A DNA stretch of 64,000 bases from Rhynchopus sp. YZ270_cl-10 (GCA_964035575.1 OZ037919.1:1-64000), one strand, 5' to 3'; counted from the first letter of the stretch, positions 52,127-63,500 are shown. The notes: generated from the letters alone by a model not told the origin. A program made the numbers and translations.

Positions 52127-55100
52127 CTATGCCTTCACCGTCTCAGTGTCCTTCTTCTCCTCCTCCTCCTCCTTCTCCTCCTTCTTCTCCTCCTCAGCCT
52201 CTGGCCTCTCTGCTGCTGGCGCTGTTTCGAGGTCTCTTGTCTTCTGTGCTTCTGCTGCAGAGCGAGCGACCTCCGCCTCCTTCTCACCCTGTGATGATGG
52301 AGGAAGCAATATTAAATTTGTATAATAATTGGTGTGGCCTACGACCCCAAAATAGAAGAAAGTAGCACAAAATAGCACCTCCTTTCAGCCGCACCAAAAA
52401 ATCCAGATGCCCAGAATAGCAGAAAATAGCACAAACATAGCACAAACATAGCAACCCCTTTCAGCCACACCAATAATAATAGAAAGCAGAAGAAACTGTA
52501 GGTGTTGATGCAGGCACCTCCGACTGACCCACTGTACGATGCCAGCCATCCGGATGAAAGCACAGAGTACCCTGCGGCCTACAACAGTAGATGTAAAAAG
52601 GAATACTAAGACGCCTCTCAGCCTTTCCCTAAACCGGCAGTAAGCTTTCGAGAGAGAAAAGTTGACTTGAAATACAAAGCCCCTCTCATGAACAGTGTAC
52701 CTTTGGTACAATGACCGGATGTACCGGGGTTGGACACCCAACCATGCAGTCCTACAATCCATTTTGTGGTTTACATCTGATTTAAAAAAAAAAAAATGCA
52801 AAATTGCCATACCACAATCGCCTCCAGAGTGGTGCCGGTTTTTGCTGCGAACCACTCAATGGTGTGGTGTGCGGGGGGTGTCACCCAGGGCTGCGGCTCT
52901 GTGTACCAGAACCGTTCACCAGGGTTGTTTGACTGCTTCCTGTGCAGGGGGGGATAGGTGGGTGGGTAAGTTGGGTCGGTATGTGTACATTGTGATTTGT
53001 TTTTAACGTATTATAGCTCTGTGTTAGCTACCCCCAAAAAAGAAAATTGACTTGAAATACAAAACCCTCTCGTGACAGTGTACCTTGGTACATGACCGGG
53101 GAAAAAAGAAGCAGATTTGCACAAAAATGCGGGCATCTATGATCGTCTCCGTGAGACACGCAACAGACTGTGAGAGCTTTGTGAGAGTCTGTGAGGCGCT
53201 ACTGAGAGCTAGTGAAAAAAATCTCCCCCTTCATAGATCACCCAAAAATGGGGAATGGGTTTTGATGGGGGAAAAAATTGCAATAATTTATTGGATCACT
53301 GTAGCTGCCATTTTAACAGTCTTCACTGTGCACTTTTTTTTGGCCATAAAAAAATACATGCAACAGCTCCACAACCCCATCCTCTCTCACACATACCACT
53401 CAGTGTATTTGGTCGCCGCTCCAACGAGCTTCTCAATCATGTTCGGCCCCTGCGAGGTGAGAAGCGTGTTCAGCACCATCACCGGGATCCACCCCTTAGG
53501 GTCCGACTGGCTCACGTACGTAAGACTGCAGCCCTCGCCGTGCGGCCGTATCAAGTACCCGCTGATGATCGACTCTCCGCGCACGGCCTTGCTGTGGACA
53601 AAGAGAGAGTTAAAAATTAATTCATAGAATTCATAGATTTGAAGAATCATGTCGAAGAGAGTCAATTCAAAAGGGTTACTTCTGGCAAAGGTGGAAGAGG
53701 TTTTGCTTCGGAAGTTATATTCATTTTTGATTTTATTGTAAAGACAAAAAAAGGGGAAATTGGTTTGCGCGAATTGAAGCGTTCAAAAGGTAGTATGGCA
53801 TACGTAGGTGGGCAGCGCTCGTGTGGCTCTGAGTGGTTCATGATGATGAACTCTTTGTTGTCGAAGTTGCGCCACGACCGTTGGTTGCAGAAGTCGCGGT
53901 TGGCAACGCCTGTAGGGAGCTTTAGGTGGTAGTAGCCGACGTCGTTGTTCGCGTCAAGGTGCACAAGGTTGTAGCCCTCGATCATGCCTGTGTCCCATGT
54001 TGTCCGGTACTCTGCGTCGTGTAGCGCGTCGTACAGCACCTCGGGCTTCACGTTCTTGAACTCAGCAAAGAGCTTCACAATGTTCACTGCACACTTCGAT
54101 TTGTCCTGGCTCGGACGGTCGAACACAAAGATCTCCTTCTTTTCCGCCTTCAACGCCCACGCCTCAGAGGCGTCGTCTGCGAACTCACGGAATTTCTGTT
54201 TTGGAGGGAGAAAAAAATTCCGCAATTCACTCCATCACTGCAAAATAGTTTGCCAAGCAATATGGGAATATCGGGAGTTTAGGAGTTTAGGTCAAAGAGT
54301 TGGGAGACCACTGCGCGCTGTGCAAAGGGTGGCTCTCATATACTAAGTTATAACCGACAGAGATGTTCATATTGGACAGAATGTGGCCAGCTCGCCATCA
54401 TCACAGATGATATGAAGGGATTAATACAAACGTTGGGGGTAAAACCTCAATTTTTTTCGGGCCCTCAAATATACACAATGTTTTTATAAACGCTTTCTGG
54501 ATGACTATATGAGTGGCTATCGATGTCACCACCACAAGGAATAGATGACTGGCAGCTCCCAAACACGCTTCGATGCTTCGTGTTCGAAGCGAGGGGGGAC
54601 AGATAGCTCTCAATACGCAGGGACCACGAGCCCAAAAAGGACCACGAGCCCACGGGACTACGAGCCCTCAGTAAGGACTAGGAACCACGAGCCCACGGGA
54701 CTACGAGCCCAGTAAGGGCCACGAACCTAGGGACCACGAGCCCTCAAAAAAGCCGTCAGCATGGGGAGTGGCGGTGTGCATACCTGGAAGTCCGCCTCTG
54801 TTGCTATTCTGTAGTCCTTCTCGCAGTCACGCACGTACGTTCCGTCATCCTTCTTAATGTATTCGGCCTCTGTGCCGGGTTTCCATCCGTAGTGGGGGTG
54901 CTGTGATGTGATGTGGCATGTGATATGTAGTATGGTGCGTGATGGCTTGCATCGAATAGGTTAACACCAAGACAAACAGTACTGTTCGTAGAACAACCTT
55001 TGGTCGTTCCTTCCCCCACGTCTGTCCACTGTGTCGTGGAAGTGAGGAATGAGACTACAAGAGACGAAAAAACAAAACAAAAAATACTAAAAAAAAAATA

Positions 55101-55244
55101 ATGAGAAGGAGTTGTTCACGCAGAGAGACTATGGGCAACCACGTATGCCGATCAGTCTCCCTCCACCCTCCCAGCTACAGTACAGCCACGTTCACAGCTT
55201 CATACCTCTACCTCAGCCTTCTTCTTCTTTCCCCAGCCCAACAT
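52127..55244 (-). CDS. START-domain lipid-binding protein, five exons
   Basis: Exons 55206-55244, 54784-54900, 53804-54195, 53393-53591 and 52127-52288 join in phase to 909 nt, 302 residues. Donors are GTATGA, GTATGC, GTATGC and GTGTGA; all acceptors end in CAG. The START fold is clear: FREFADDASEAW, RTTWDTGMIEGYNLVH, GYYHLKLPTGVANRDFCNQR, IISGYLIRPHGEG, YVSQSDPKGWIP and MIEKLVGAATKYTEW (C-terminal helix). By family it binds or transfers a phospholipid, ceramide or sterol; ligand unknown. The last exon adds a ~53-residue Glu/Lys-rich acidic tail. The tiny first exon (MLGWGKKKKAEVE) is inferred from phase and splice signals. The fourth donor is the least certain; if unused the protein would end two residues after EWY. 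Confidence 0.85.
52289..53392 (-). other. 1,104-bp intron 4 of the START gene, with repeats
   Basis: Holds a complete TGGGTGATCTATGA MITE (53131-53243) and a GCAGGCACCTC repeat (52508-52566). A direct duplication (about 52,660-52,727 and 53,043-53,100; TTGACTTGAAATACAAA ... GTGTACC.TGGTACA.TGACC) is also present, with two copies of a TAGCAC ... CCTTTCAGCC(G/A)CACC unit at 52,360-52,475. The intron therefore seems to have grown by insertion. Confidence 0.7.
53131..53243 (+). mobile_element. MITE, TGGGTGATCTATGA family, intronic copy
   Basis: Left end GGGCATCTATGATCG (one-base decay of the TIR), right end TCATAGATCACCCA. The body matches 57637-57732 with a small internal duplication of GTGAGAG. 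It sits in intron 4 of the START gene. Confidence 0.8.
54196..54783 (-). other. 588-bp intron 2 of the START gene
   Basis: Contains a minisatellite-like cluster at about 54,622-54,745 built on GGACCACGAGCCC and GGGACTACGAGCCC units, five to seven copies. No coding potential. Confidence 0.7.
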
Positions 55245-55786
55245 TGTGTGTGGTTAAGCGTAACCCTTTTTTCCTTTTTTTTGGTTGGGCTGTCTGTATG
55301 TGTAATACGTTGCCCACACTACCGCTGTCCAAAACAGCGTTTCCCCTTACTCCAAGAAAATGAAAAATAATAGCTATGTTTGTACCGACCAGAAAAAGAT
55401 CGTTTTTTCTTGAGTGTGCACTCAGAACTCCCCACACAACATATTCCACCCAAGAACTCCCTAGAATATGATTCCCAACACACACACACAGCCCCTCTAT
55501 CGAGGGCTGTATTGTGATACATTCCCCATTCATAATACATAATACACATCACAATACAGCTGTATTGTGTATGACATTGTGTATTATGATAATTCATTAT
55601 TATGGACAATGTATCGCACTACAGCCACCACTACTCCTACTTGGCAATGCTTCGCTCTGAGGAACCTACCCATATTTGCTTTTTCAAAACACACACATAT
55701 CCACTCCTCCCTTTTCCTTTTTTTTTTTTTTTTTGCGAGATGGCAATCAGCAACAAACTCCCCCTCCCCCTCCCCCTTCACCTTCT

Positions 55787-57556
55787 TCACAGATAGAACG
55801 CATGATGATACGATTCTGAGGAACGCACGGAAGTACGTTTCCTGCTGTTCTGCCCAATCAAAGGGAAGGTTCCCAGCACCCTGCAGCCCACAGGGTCCAC
55901 TACACCTAGACGTGACGAGACAACGTCGTTTGTTGTGGTGGAACGCAGGAAGCGCTCCAACTCAGACACAAGCACGCCCCGCCCCAAAGACAGCCAATCG
56001 CGCTGTGTGTACTTCCGCCGCATCGGCCCAGCTGTGTCAAACTCCACACTCGAGGCAAAGCCCTGCACCCTCCCACTCCCACTCCCCCCCATCCCCTGCT
56101 CCAACCGGCTCAGCAGCTGCCGGTCTGCCTCGAAGGAATCCTTGCGGGGGGCAGACGGGTTTGCACTCACACTGAGACGCGGTTGTTGCTGCGGCACCTT
56201 CTCTGCACCTCCTGTGGGCCTGCCTTTGAACTGCGCACGAAAGTTCTTCAACGTCTTGCGCTGTGGCATTGGGTTGATGCTCTGTGCTAAGTCATCCTCA
56301 ACGGGAGACCCAATGACCTGCGCTATGCTTGAGGCACGTCGGTGGCCTGCTGCGGCACGAACTCTTTTGCTGCGTAGCATGGCGCCGGCATGGATGAGGG
56401 TGGGCTGGTGTGTTTCCTTCTTCTCCCCAGACTCGCCGAACTGCCCAACCAACGTTGCCAGCTTCAGCCTCGTCCGCAGTGCCCCCGCAGGCTCGGCACC
56501 CCCTTCCCCCTCCTCCACCGCACTCTCACCATGCTTCTCTCGCTGCGCGACACCCAGCACCGCACGCACCTCCTCCTCAGCACCAAACAGCCCCTCCTGC
56601 ATCGTCTCCTCGTACGACGAGAACCCTTCGCTCGGCAGGCCGCAGTCGAGAATATGCTTGAAGCCTCCGTAGCCCACACCCTTCTCCTCGTCGTCGTCCA
56701 GAAACGACACGGAGAGCACCTCGGACACAGGCTCCAACACACTACTATGTACATCAGGTTCGGGTGGTGTGCCGTCGGGTTGTGGGTTGCCTGGTGGCGG
56801 TGGTGGTGGTGGTGGTGTCGGTGGGTCTACGGGCGTGACCTCCTCTGCCTCCTCTGTGTCCCCTTCCTGCGCCACGAACATCTCTGTAGGGACTGCAAGG
56901 TGGTAGTCCGCACACATGCCGCGAACCTTGTCAAGATCGATTCTGCGCCGTCCTCTCACGATGCTTGACAACGCAGAAAACGCCGTGCCCGCCACATCCT
57001 CACCACCACTGTCCAAGGACAGACCCTTCAACCGCGACATCACTGCTGCCAGCTGCAGATGGTTCACAGCATGGCACACCACTGCACTGCACGAAGCCGT
57101 CTGCACGTCTGCCTCATCCAAAGCGATGGTGCTGGCAAGAACCTGCTGCAGAAGTGCTTCATCTGCATGCGGCTCAATCGTCTTCATCACCTTCAATGCT
57201 TCTGTGTCGGTGATAAAGCCATTCGGGAGGCACTGTGTTTTGCACCATTCTGCCTCAGACTTTGTAAGAGCGGCTCGTTCAGTGGCAGGGCGTAGGGTAT
57301 AAACGGGTTTGATCGGGCCAGAGTCGATGACATGAGAAAAGGGGTTCATCAGCGGCGAATGCCCCTGAGCCGTGCATGACGTCGTCCCGGGCAGCGATGC
57401 AACAGAAACCCCAGAGGGGACACCCAACAGTGCCTCAGCTTGGGCGGGGGGTTGTGTCTCGTCCTTTGCCTTCATCTGGCGTACCGCGCGTGCTGTAGGT
57501 ACACGTGATGATGCAGTGGTAAGAGGCTTAGCACCTCCATCTTCAGGTGTAGCCAT
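55787..57556 (-). CDS. Unknown protein, 589 residues, proline/acidic linker
   Basis: Starts MATPEDGGAKPLTTASS at 57556, with TTTGACAG immediately before the ATG, an ideal (trans-)splice acceptor. Residues ~95-225 are a predicted helical region with regular hydrophobics (ITDTEALKVMKTIEPHADEA, NHLQLAAVMSRLKGL, RRRIDLDKVRGMCADYH), reminiscent of a four-helix or degenerate EF-type module. Then follow a PTPPPPPPPPGNP linker (~243-262), an acidic segment, and a basic Ser-rich C-terminal half. No family recognised. Single exon. Confidence 0.7.
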   Translation of the reverse strand: MATPEDGGAKPLTTASSRVPTARAVRQMKAKDETQPPAQAEALLGVPSGVSVASLPGTTSCTAQGHSPLMNPFSHVIDSGPIKPVYTLRPATERAALTKSEAEWCKTQCLPNGFITDTEALKVMKTIEPHADEALLQQVLASTIALDEADVQTASCSAVVCHAVNHLQLAAVMSRLKGLSLDSGGEDVAGTAFSALSSIVRGRRRIDLDKVRGMCADYHLAVPTEMFVAQEGDTEEAEEVTPVDPPTPPPPPPPPGNPQPDGTPPEPDVHSSVLEPVSEVLSVSFLDDDEEKGVGYGGFKHILDCGLPSEGFSSYEETMQEGLFGAEEEVRAVLGVAQREKHGESAVEEGEGGAEPAGALRTRLKLATLVGQFGESGEKKETHQPTLIHAGAMLRSKRVRAAAGHRRASSIAQVIGSPVEDDLAQSINPMPQRKTLKNFRAQFKGRPTGGAEKVPQQQPRLSVSANPSAPRKDSFEADRQLLSRLEQGMGGSGSGRVQGFASSVEFDTAGPMRRKYTQRDWLSLGRGVLVSELERFLRSTTTNDVVSSRLGVVDPVGCRVLGTFPLIGQNSRKRTSVRSSESYHHAFYL

Positions 57557-58291
57557 CTGTCAAATAGAAGGTGGGTGGTGGTGGTGGTGGTGATAGGGGC
57601 AATGATGGAATAAACCCGGGGTCCTAGCATATAAACTGGGTGATCTATGATCGTCTCCGTGAGACACGTAACAGGCTGTGAGAGCTTACTGAGAGCTAGT
57701 GAAAAAATCTCTCTCCGTTCATAGATCACCCAAAAACCGGAGTGAACAAATAAAAACCCAAAAAAAATCAGGTAGGTTTAAACCGGAGTTTAAACCCTAC
57801 CTGCCATCATTGGGTTAATTACCGGCAAAAAGGGAGGGACGGTTGTCATGAAAAAGATATCGGTCTTTGTGGGTATTCTGTTGGAGAACAGCGGAAAACA
57901 ATCCAATTTTGTTGAAAGGCTTGCTCAGCTCTTCTTGCGGGTTTTCGGGGGTTTTTCCGCAAAACTATGGAGAAGAAAAATTTTGTTTGATTATAGACTA
58001 CTATCACTAGATAATAGCCACGGTTTTTCTTCACAGGATCCTTAAAAGAGAGCAAATAGAAGGAGTACGCTTTGCAGTAGGAGGTGGCAGAGTCCTTTTT
58101 CTATTTTATTTTGTTTGGGGGGTATGGAGAAGAAAAAAAAGGGAAAAAAATGGGGGAACGAGTAGGCTCTGAGAGTGTGTCCCTCTTCTTCGGAGGACGC
58201 AGCAGACACACTGCCAGAGACCCTCCACCTCGGGGAGGTGCTGCCCTCCCACCAACACATCACGTCCTCATTGTGCGTGTCTCCGTCGCTT
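57557..58291. other. Spacer between unknown gene and UBL-LRR B
   Basis: Holds the complete MITE at 57637-57732, then a palindrome at 57,768-57,802 (GTAGGTTTAAAC / GTTTAAACCCTAC). The 57,812-57,942 segment is shared with 48,358-48,487. An insertion absent from copy A (about 57,943-58,161) follows, part of which (57,987-58,044) recurs at 59,660-59,723. Confidence 0.65.
57637..57732 (+). mobile_element. MITE, 96 bp, TGGGTGATCTATGA termini, complete copy
   Basis: Perfect 14-bp terminal inverted repeats TGGGTGATCTATGA. Relatives lie at 53131-53243 and, truncated, from 21768. No convincing target duplication; family undetermined. Confidence 0.85.
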
Positions 58292-59263
58292 CTAGCTTTG
58301 CTCGGGGGATTCGTCTCTGCTCTGTGCCGGACGTGCTTCAACCACGAGCTTGCTCAGCTCGCCATTCTGCCTTACTTCGCTGGACACAGCAGTGCTGCAG
58401 CCGGAAAGGTAAATGCTCGTCAATGAAGTGCAGTTCGTGGCAAATTCCTGAGCGGGGAAAATGGGTACACCAACCTGCGTAACCCTGCTGAATGGTGACA
58501 AATCGAGGGTGGTTAAACTCCTGCAGTTTAAAAGAAAAGAGATGCCGATCTGCGTCACGTTGCTGAGTGGTTGCAAATCGACGGCACCTAAACTCCTGCA
58601 ACCACAAAGAAAAAAGTTATCAATCTGTGTCACCTTGGTGAGCGGTTGCAAATCGATGGTGGTCAAACCCCGGCAGTTGTGAAGAAAGCCGCTCTGTATC
58701 TGCGTCACGTTGATGAGTCCTGACAAATCGACGTTGGTTAAACTGCTGCATTCGTGAAGAAAAAAGGTACCGATGTACGTCACATTGCTCAACCCAGAGA
58801 GGTCGACACTGGTTAACGAGGGGCACTGCGCGAGGAAACTATCTTCAATCCGAGTCACAATGGACTCACCACCGAGTTCAAGTCTTGTTAACGAAGTGCG
58901 TGACAAGAAATCATCCGGAATGACAGTCGCAACCTCCGCCTGCAGAAGCAAACACGCCACCACAGGATCCCTCACACCCTTCAACTTCTCGGCTGTGATG
59001 TCTGTCTCACCCAACGCACGAAGCTCTGCAATGGCTTCGTACTTCATCGTCTTCGCCTTCGTCAGCACGATTGTGTCCCCAGCACTCAGCTGCATCATGT
59101 CCGCTCCTTCTCCCATCACTTTGCTTCCGAAACTCATGCAAAAGCCGTCTTCAGGCAACCCCATTGCAGACGCCACCTTCCGCCGCAAGCCCTCCACTGT
59201 GTCATCTGCACCCACCTCGACTGTGTGCTGATTCGTGTCGAAACCCTTGATGTTCAGGTCCAT
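58292..59263 (-). CDS. Ubiquitin-like plus BspA-type leucine-rich repeat protein, paralogue B
   Basis: 323 residues from MDLNIKGFDTNQHTVEV at 59263. Same architecture as paralogue A: ubiquitin-like domain (1-69), helical link, and about seven 23-residue BspA-type repeats (LTNVDLSGLINVTQIQSGFL, LGAVDLQPLSNVTQIGISFL). The tail VEARPAQSRDESPEQS is identical to A. The first ~110 codons and the 5' flank are nearly identical to A at DNA level, while the repeat surface residues differ widely. No secretion signal. Function unknown; the fold suggests a binding protein with a diversified recognition face. Confidence 0.85.
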   Translation of the reverse strand: MDLNIKGFDTNQHTVEVGADDTVEGLRRKVASAMGLPEDGFCMSFGSKVMGEGADMMQLSAGDTIVLTKAKTMKYEAIAELRALGETDITAEKLKGVRDPVVACLLLQAEVATVIPDDFLSRTSLTRLELGGESIVTRIEDSFLAQCPSLTSVDLSGLSNVTYIGTFFLHECSSLTNVDLSGLINVTQIQSGFLHNCRGLTTIDLQPLTKVTQIDNFFLCGCRSLGAVDLQPLSNVTQIGISFLLNCRSLTTLDLSPFSRVTQVGVPIFPAQEFATNCTSLTSIYLSGCSTAVSSEVRQNGELSKLVVEARPAQSRDESPEQS

Positions 59264-59463
59264 ATTTTTTTCTTGTCGTGTTTTGTGTTCTGAGCTCTGT
59301 GTGGTGGTGTGTGGCACAACAACCCTGCAGCCTTTTCATAGAACCTTACTTATACGAGTTGCGATGAGGAGTCCCGCCTGAGGGCAGTCCGCCACCATGT
59401 GGCCAGAGAGGTCGCCTGCGTGCACTGATGTGAAGGGAAGAAGTGAACACCACCTCAATAGGG

Positions 59464-60529
59464 CTAACAAAACCGGAGGGGTGTGTGTGTGAGGTGACAC
59501 AGTGGGGCTCATCCTCGGGTGTGCTAATAACAACCAAGTTATTTTTTGATGAATTGTTGGAGTAGTGTAGTTTGCCTCGGTTGTGTTGCCACAGTTGTGC
59601 AATCTCCACTGTCCCTTTTTTGAAGGGAGCTCTGCTTGACCATGAGTTGTTTGGTAATTTTGTTTAATTATAGACTACTATCACTATGATAGCGGCCACG
59701 GTTTTTTCTTCACAGGGATCCTTCGTTGAAGAGAGCTCTGTTTGACCATGAGGTGGTAATTATTCTTTTGAAAAATAGAGGGGCTCAAAGGCTTGAAAGA
59801 GTAACAGTATGGGTGTATTTTTTTTTTTTTTGTCCTCTTTCCCCCCCCTTTGTTCCCTAATGGTTGGCGTTGGTAAAGGGGGTGTGGGGGGTGGAACAGT
59901 TGCGTTGGATTGTTTGCTCTCTCTCAGTCTCCAATGGTTTTCGCTTCCCAAAAAATAATGTTGATTTGTTCTGTTTTGTTTTGCTTTATTTCCAAACACC
60001 ATGTTAGCAGTTTCCCTAATAAAGGAAACTACGATTTCATATTTTCCCCATTTTTTTTTTTTATTGGTGAAAAACAATGGCACAAGGCCATAGGCATATA
60101 GGCAGCACAACCAACCTTCAGGTCAGTGCAATGACTATCATACTGTATAGCTGGCCTATTGTTTCCCTTCATTGTTTATTTTATTTTTGAACTCAGCAAA
60201 ATAACAAAAAGGAAAACAAAATGAATACCGAATACAGGGCAAACGCAAAAGATTACGCCCTGTAATAAGAAATCAAAAGAAAAAAAGACAATCACATCCA
60301 CACCACTCTCCCACGCCAGGATAGCAAAAGGCGCTTTTTTTTTCGAAAAAGTGATCTTTCTTCACGTATGATTTTATCTTTTTTCTTTTTCCTTTCCTTC
60401 TGTACTCTCCGTTGCTCTCTCTCTTTCATTCCTTTTCCTTTCATTACTTCACTGTTCCCCTACCTCCTACCTCCTACCTCCTTCCTCCTCCACACTTCCC
60501 CCAATCCCCAAAAAAAAAAAACTTTATTT
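59464..60529. other. Intergenic region 3' of GluRS
   Basis: Contains an inverted GTGTAGACACCC repeat member (59,501-59,541) and the ATTATAGACTACTATCACTA repeat at 59,660-59,723. Pyrimidine-rich tracts occur near 60,360-60,520. No gene. Confidence 0.55.
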
Positions 60530-63500
60530 TTACCCAACAACAACCGATTTAAGCGATGCAGTGACGGGTCCTGCCGAGGTTGTGAAGGTGCTCTCATTCC
60601 AACGGGCGTTCCCTTCGGCATCAGTGTTGAGGGGCGCGAGGAGGGCGTCCTTCTTCTTCTTCGGGATTTCCTCGATGGTGGCAGGGGCAGGGAAGCCTGG
60701 GAAGGTCACAACCTCCCCAACCTTCGCCGCGGCGGGGATAGCAAGCACCTCGACCTCGGCCTTGCCTTCAGTGGACGCGCACAGCACCATCCCGAAGGAC
60801 TCCACACCACGCACAGCAGCGGGCTTGAGGTTGCACAGCACTGCCACCATCTTCCCCTCGAGGTCCTCAGCCTTGTAGAACTTCCGAAGGCCGCTCACAA
60901 TTGTACGCGGGGCGGCCTCTCCGATGTCGATCTTCTCCACAAACAGTGCGTCGGCATCAGGGTGGGGTCCGATCTCAAGGATCTTTCCGACACGAACGTC
61001 CAATGCAGAGGCGTTGAGTGCCTGATGAGGGGGGTTGGTGGTGTGTCTGATAAGTAATAGGGGTAATAAGCTTGTAAGAGAGAAATAATAAGAAAACGTC
61101 GCCAATTTATCAGGTAATTGAGCCATCAACGAAGAGGGGGAAGAAAAAAAAAAGAACTTTTATTTTCTCAGTCATTGTTGGCCATTAGTGGTCTTTTGAA
61201 TAGGTTAGGTAAACAATCGATGGAGTGTGTATCATCACTGTGGTGTGTGTGTTAATGTTGTAAATCAATGCGGGCAATTACCGTGCAGGATATTGCGTGT
61301 TGTGTGCTGTTTGATGCCCAGTGAGGGTAATTCTTGCGCAGAATATGGGTCTCATTGTGTGGTGTGTGTAATGTACGTACCTCCTTTGCGCCGGCCTTCG
61401 CCTTGTCAGCACCCTTGGCCTTGTCGGCCTTCTTCTTCGCCTTCTTCTCCTCAAGGCTGAGACCACGGTGGTCATCGACACCACCATCCTGCTTCTCCTT
61501 CTTGGCACTGTCCTGCTTGGGACCCTTGCCTGCAAGGCGGTCCTGGCGTGCCCAGTACGAAAGGTGGTTCTGCTTCGTGCGTCCGTCGGGGATGTTCAAC
61601 ATCACTGTTGTGTTGTGTAGTGTGACATATGACGGATTTGAAATCATTTGTTAATTCCCAACAAAAAATATACAAAAAAAGGTGTGTATTGTGACATATG
61701 GCATCAGTATCGCAATGATAAGAACATAAAAGCTTGAACGATGAGTGCGCCTCTCCAACAAAAGTGTTGATCAACAGACGCCTTGAGATACCCGGATAAC
61801 TAACACCCGTCGCCTTTGGGCTTTTCCCTAGCAAAAACCATAAACAAACATACCCAGCGGGTTCACGCTGTCGCAGATGTAGTACCCACGACGCTCGAAC
61901 TGGACGGTGTCGCCCTTCTTGATCTGCTTGCAGGCCTCCTCACCGTAGACCTCGGTCACGGCCTTGGAGTCTTTGTTGAGCTCCTCGGGACGCACGTCGT
62001 CGCCAGAGAGGTCAGGCTTGGTCACCTTCACAAGGTAGTCGTACTCCACAAGCTGGATCGGCACCTTGTTCTCGGGGCAGTCCGCCAGCCACGTAAGCTT
62101 CTGTGTCTTCTTGACAGAGCCCTCAGGGTGGTGCTTGGCAGACCCGCCCTCCACGCGCAGCTTGTCCGCAGACCGCTTCACGCCCTGGAAGATGACGTTG
62201 CCCCAGCTCATCAGCGTCACCTCCTCGTCGTCCTTCACCAGCACCAGGTCCTCCTCCTCCATCAGCACCTTCTTCCCGTAGGTGTAGTTCTGGCGGTCGC
62301 CCAGCTCAGGGTTCTTTGCGTGCCAGAGCTTGGTCTTCTTCTCCAGGGCGGGTGCATCGGTGATGTCGATGGCAACGTTAGCGTCGCGCGACACGCAGGT
62401 GTAACGTCTGCACTTCGAGCCCTGGTCGGGGTCGATAACGTCCTTGTTCGCGTTCCACAGCTTCCCCCACTCCTGGAAGTTGTTCGTGCGCGACATGCCC
62501 TGAGCGATGATGAAGATCTTCAGCGCATCCACGGTCAGCCCACGGCGCAGGATACCCTTCACGGTGGGGAAGCGCGGGTCGTTCCATCCGTCCACGATAC
62601 CAGAGTCGACGAACTTAGTGAGCTTCCGCTTGGACATGACGGTGAACTCCATGTTGAGTCTGCTGAAGTCCTGGATGTTTGGCTTGCGAAGGCCGAGTGC
62701 GTCGCAGACCCAGAAGAACTGAGGGTTTCTGTCGTTGTACTCGCTGGTACGCAGGGCGTGTGTGACACCGTCGAGGGAGTCGACGATAGGGCATGCGAAG
62801 TCGTATGTGGGGTACACCTTGTATTTGTTCCCGGTGCGGCAGTGGGGTGCGTCCACGGAGCGGTACATGGTAGGGTCACGCATGCATTTGTTGTCGTCGT
62901 CGACGGAGATCTTTGCACGCACGACACATTCCTTGCGGGTGCCCGCCTTCATCTCCTCCCACCACTGCTTGTTTGTCTCGATGCTCTGGTCACGGCGCTT
63001 GCTTGCGAGGCCGTCCCAGCGCAGCTTCTTGAGCTCCTCCTTCTCTGTGTCGTCGACGTAGGCGTTGCCGTCCGCAATGAGCTTGTCGCAGTACGCAAGC
63101 ATCTCCTCAAAGCGGTCGCTTGTGTACGTCACCTTCTCAAAGGTCACGCCAAGCTTTGCTGTGTCCTCGAGGATCTCACGCTCGAACTCGGGGTTCTCCT
63201 TGACAGGGTTTGTGTCGTCGAAGCGGAACACCATACGTCCTTTGTACTTCTGTGCAAGCAGGAAGTTCGACAGTGCCGCCTTCGCGTGCCCAATGTGCAT
63301 GAAGCCGCTTGCCTCCGGGGGGAAGCGGGTCACCACCTTGCCCATCTCTGCGTTGTCGAGCACCAGCTTGTCGTCGTCCGTCTTGTTCACCTTGGGTGCG
63401 GCTTTGCCTCCCTTCTGCTTCTTCGATGCGTCGACAGCCTGGCGGGCGGCGGGGGTGGAGGTGGAGGTAGAAGCGGCGCTGCCGACAAGCGACTCAAGGC

